NCBI GenBank assembly: GCA_038503075.1 | Contig: JBCAML010000004.1 | Coordinates: 2,253,149 to 2,317,148, forward strand | Source of the DNA: Gyromitra esculenta | Lineage: Eukaryota; Ascomycota; Pezizomycetes; Pezizales; Discinaceae | Direction: 5' to 3' | DNA: 64,000 nt | In this document: in pieces, positions 61,095 through 64,000 of the stretch | Numbering within the stretch: the first letter of the stretch is position 1 | Layout of the letters: every line of letters starts with the position of its first letter | The notes under the pieces: model-generated | Database searches by the model: none | The model's input: only the letters and a program-made list of their open reading frames with translations | Told to the model about the DNA's origin: nothing | Position numbers and translations under genes: made by a program

Positions 61095-61112
61095 CGAGTG
61101 ACAAATCATGAT
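61095..61112 (+). promoter_or_regulatory. Dispersed 18-bp motif, copy 16
   Basis: Reads CGAGTGACAAATCATGAT. It lies only 38 bp beyond the stop of the polymerase X gene and faces it, so it probably falls inside the transcript's 3' UTR or at its end. Confidence 0.7.
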
Positions 61113-61149
61113 GCACATACTCCATACTATTCCTTCCTTAACCCTCCCC

Positions 61150-63039
61150 TCAACCTGTACATCTCTCTTCAGGCGCCAACCACTGCAACCCCAATCTTTC
61201 GAATACTCTCTTCTCGGCGTCCTCCATACTCTCACCCTCCCTCCACGTCCCATCCACCTCCTGCACCCTCGTCCCATCTTTCTCAAAGATGCCCTCGCTA
61301 GAAAACAGCCATCCTCTCTTCTTCTCACACCACATTCGCAAATCTCTCTCAAATGTTGTCGCGCCTGTCCACGCCAGCATCGCCATTCCCACACTCTGCG
61401 CCGGTGCAACTACGATATCAACTCGTCTATGGGCATTTCCGTTCCTCGGGCCAAAAACATCACCACGCTCCACCTCCTGCCACACAGCCAGCGCCTTCTC
61501 CAGTGTATCGGACCCATAGCTATAGTCATCTTCATCTTCCATAGCGCCCCCCAGATGCAGCGTATGAGTGATCCATCCCTCACTCTCCAACGACGCCACC
61601 AGCTCCGCCACAAACCCTACCAGCTCCGCCTCTGGATGCGACACCAGCACCTGTACCCCCGACATGTCTTCCCCGCGTCTATACGCACCCGCCAACACAC
61701 ACCCCGCTCCCGGCCGCAGCCTCTCCGCATGTCTCCCAATCACGCCTACAACCATCAGCCACATCCCAAACAAGAAACAGAGGGAAAAAAAACCACCCAC
61801 CAACAATCCGCTCGGCCTCACCCCGCTGCACCCCTTCCCGGAACTCATCGAAATACTTAACCCCGACCTGCCGCATCCTCCCGAGGTCCTCCCACCCGTT
61901 CTCAACAACGTCGTCCAGGGTGCGCCACCCCCTGCCGTAATACCACTCCCGCGCAGCCGCCGGACCCACCCCGCAAACCTCCGTAAACGCGCGCAGCGTG
62001 CGGAAGCTCTCGGTCGCCTCGAGTTCCCGCACCGCCGCGATCCCGCGCTGCGCGTCGTCCGGCGCTGAGTCCAGCCACTCGTTGAACAGCGACATGGCCT
62101 TCACGTCGCAGCCCGGCAGCAGCCCCACCTCCGCCCCGCTGCGCAGCAAATACGGGTACGCCTGCAGCACGGCGATGAACGTCGAGTACGCGCGAACACC
62201 GACCCCTTCCTCCGCACCTAGCCCGCGCGAGAGCCGCACCGTGCGCAGCTCCGCGATGAACCGGGCGTTGGGGGATATCGCGGGTGTGCGTCGGCAGCAG
62301 GAGTACCATACCTACACATACACACGCACACGCACACACATTAACTCACCCCCCCCTCAACTCCTCAACCCTCACCACAACACACACACACACACACACA
62401 CACACGATGGGGGGGGACGCTTACCTTCTGCTGAACCCACTCCGGCATGTCGCGCGCACGTACTAGCAGTCCCGCTTCGTACTCGGGCGTCGTGGGCCGC
62501 GGCGGCGCCCGTGTCCGGTGCGATCTACTCAGCTGGAGCAGCGTCCCCCCGCCGCGGTTGTAGCGGTTCGGCGAGCTCGCGGCGTCGCGGCGCACTCGCT
62601 CCATTATCTCGCGGCGCAAACGCTCGTCTGCGGCGGCCTTCTCGGCGCGCGGGGAGGCGCGCGGCGAGATGCGGGTTATGGTCGCGGTGTAGACGGTGAA
62701 GGCGGACATGTGCAGGAGGGTGCTGGCGGAGAGGGAGTCGGTGAACCATTGCAGCTTTACGACGCGGATGGCGGGGGCGGTGGAGGTGGAGGTGGAGGTG
62801 GTGGAGGGGGGGAGGGGGACGGTTTTGATGCCGCGGCAGCGGAGCTCGTAGGCGCTGCGCTTTGCGGTGCTGATGTCGCCGAGGAAGAGCGTGGCTGTCG
62901 AGAGGGATGTGAGCGGACAGTTGCAGGCGCGGAGCTGGGTGGTTAGGGTCTGGTGTTGGTGGGGAGTTAGGTGGGTTGGGAGGAGGTAGGTGGGGGGGAG
63001 GTGGGAGAGGTCGAGGGGCATGTTTGGTGTTGGGGGCAT
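61150..63039 (-). CDS. POL4: DNA polymerase family X (Pol4/lambda type) with altered catalytic site, three exons
   Basis: Exons: 63039-62425, 62311-61801 and 61745-61150, giving 573 residues in phase. An N-terminal BRCT-like domain (about 1-110; VVKLQWFTDSL) is followed by an S/R/P linker, an 8-kDa-type lyase region starting YSCCRRTPAISPNARFI, a helix-hairpin-helix FTEVCGVGPAAAREWY, and palm and thumb domains with GAYRRG (395-400) and RRVDIVVAP. Family members fill gaps during non-homologous end joining and base repair. The usual palm motif has G-D-V-D after GxYRRG plus five residues. Here it reads EDMSGVQVLVSH: the first Asp is missing and the second is Gln 407, while the third Asp (about 485) is kept. 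Polymerase activity is therefore doubtful. The exons are much richer in GC than the neighbouring DNA. A later in-frame ATG at 63021 is also possible. Confidence 0.87.
62381..62405. repeat. CA microsatellite in intron 1 of the polymerase X gene
   Basis: About 12 uninterrupted CA units, with more CA-rich sequence at 62313-62340, within the intron 62424-62312. Length variation here could affect splicing distance but not the protein. Confidence 0.9.
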
Positions 63040-63040
63040 G

Positions 63041-63155
63041 TGGGGGTATGAAGGGGTATGAAGGGGGAGGATGAGAGGGGAAGAAGAGGGTGGGAGGGGA
63101 AGAAGAGGGTGGGAGGGGAAGAAGAGGGCGGGAGGGGGAGGGGACATGGAGACAT
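63041..63155. repeat. Polypurine tract with short tandem units
   Basis: The G/A-only strand has repeated GGGAGGGGAAGAAGAGGG-like units. Mirror-like purine tracts of this type can form triplex or G-quadruplex structures. Confidence 0.75.
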
Positions 63156-63869
63156 AGAGATATAGCAATATCAACAGAGGCTTGATATCGAACCACGACA
63201 GCCATATGTCAGCCCAAACGACGTCACCAAGTGGCACGGACCACGATAGGCATCCATTGAAGCATAGGCCGCTTTACTGTTTTTTTTCCCAGCTCCCTGT
63301 GTGCACAGAAATACGATATGCAAGGTCCAGAGCGGCGGGGAGAGGGAGCGGGGCGGGCCGCGAGATGCAGCAGCCAGCCAGTCAGGATGCCAATGATGCA
63401 GCTGTCGGGTTTGGTTGGCTAGATGGGGGCCCAAACAAGCCTTTGCGGAGCGATATATACGCGACCTTGGCGCATCATCAGCAATCATTCGACTCGTTTT
63501 TATGTTTGTTTTTATTATGTTTGTTTTTACGTTTGCTGGAGGGGAGCAGGAGGGGGGCTGTACGGCACAGGGGAGGGGATAGCTAACAGTCAACGCAGCA
63601 TGCAGTCTGTGGCTGTGGCCATGGCTCGCCAAGACCCTCCCACGCATGACGGAAGACCCGGTGAGGGCGGGGTTTTGATCGTGAGTGCCCATAGTGTTCT
63701 CTCTGCTTCTCTGCTTTCTTTTTTCTAGGGCTACATGGAGTTACTGTGCTGTGTGTACAGTATGTAGGCATTGCACCTCTGCTGGGGGCCCCGCGGAGCC
63801 TTTGTCGGCTGTGGACGGGATCCCAAACCGAGGCTGTCCGGGGACGTGGTGGGGGCTGTTCCATACACC

Positions 63870-63918
63870 GTAGACTGTAGACTGTAGACTGTAGACTGTA
63901 GACTGTAGACTGTAGACC
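63870..63918. repeat. Heptamer tandem repeat (GTAGACT)n
   Basis: Seven head-to-tail units of GTAGACT, the last changed to GTAGACC, then a related GTACGCC. It stands alone; no gene is near. Confidence 0.95.
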
Positions 63919-64000
63919 GTACGCCGTACATCGTGCTGGACAGTCTTATCGACAGGGCTAGTCTATCGTTGGGCTGTGGGTTTACTGTAGGCAGGGAGAG

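Larger units (their letters stand above)
58762..61149. other. Intergenic
   Basis: Frames at 59880-60068 (+) and 60722-60988 (+) are short and lack a good start or motifs. The DNA is AT-rich. Motif copies are at 59643 and 61095. No RNA gene was found by eye. Confidence 0.45.
63040..64000. other. Promoter side of the polymerase X gene and right edge
   Basis: 63041-63155 is nearly pure purine on the plus strand, with a GGGAGGGGAAGAAGAGGGT unit repeated about three times; it lies directly upstream of the polymerase start and is probably its leader and promoter. Frames at 63.2-63.9 kb on both strands have no support. A heptamer tandem is at 63870-63918. Confidence 0.55.

Noticed and set aside
62518..62946. 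Gly-rich plus-strand frame and other long frames over 61.1-63.2 kb
   Set aside because: Shadows of the GC-rich polymerase X exons; GC-rich DNA has few stops in all frames.
1..64000. tRNA, rRNA, CRISPR, transposase or secondary-metabolite genes
   Set aside because: I looked for B-box-like GGTTCGAATCC sequences, reverse transcriptase or DDE motifs and large synthase frames by eye and found none. A covariance-model and repeat-library search would be decisive.

Overview
The window looks like nuclear DNA of a filamentous ascomycete (Pezizomycotina). The evidence is spliced genes with 50-70 bp introns (GTRAGT-like donors, CTAAC-type branch sites, YAG acceptors), a fungal-type ankyrin-repeat membrane protein, RCO1, GTR1, RAD9/crb2 and nrd1/MRN1 orthologues, and CT-rich leaders. 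Gene density is low: about nine well-supported genes, a handful of small hypothetical ones, and long AT-rich spacers. That would suit a Pezizomycetes-type (truffle or morel-like) genome, but this placement is an inference. I worked out the gene models by joining open frames at splice sites; each multi-exon model stays in phase from start to stop.

Layout. 1-8967: two genes on the minus strand, a five-exon ankyrin membrane protein and an acidic/basic disordered nuclear-type protein. 9-14.5 kb: spacer. 14.5-16.9 kb: a four-RRM RNA-binding protein (nrd1/MRN1 type). 17-23.6 kb: spacer with one possible small two-exon gene. 23.6-27.1 kb: RCO1, the PHD-finger subunit of the Rpd3S histone deacetylase. 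27-34 kb: spacer with two possible short genes. 34.0-35.6 kb: a PAP2-type membrane phosphatase. 35.6-40.4 kb: spacer. 40.4-48.2 kb: the densest block, with a BTB protein, cytosolic lysyl-tRNA synthetase (KRS1) and the Rag GTPase GTR1. 50.8-55.1 kb: a Rad9/Crb2 DNA-damage mediator, divergent from GTR1. 56.7-58.8 kb: small unknown genes, including two neighbouring paralogues of a cysteine-rich mini-protein. 61.1-63.0 kb: a family-X DNA polymerase (Pol4/lambda type).

The genes do not form one pathway or a metabolite cluster; they are mostly conserved housekeeping or nuclear functions. The most unusual signal is outside the genes. An 18-bp bipartite motif, CGAGTGAY-N4-Y(A/G)TGAH, recurs 13 times as the strict YATGAH form plus several near-matches, on both strands and only in non-coding DNA. 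It often lies just beyond gene 3' ends with its RTGAH side facing the gene. The two half-sites (RTGAY and RTGAH) are one helical turn apart and the flanks are not conserved, which fits a protein-binding site better than a transposon. The second notable signal is the polymerase X gene: an intact reading frame in which the first catalytic aspartate is deleted and the second is replaced by glutamine.
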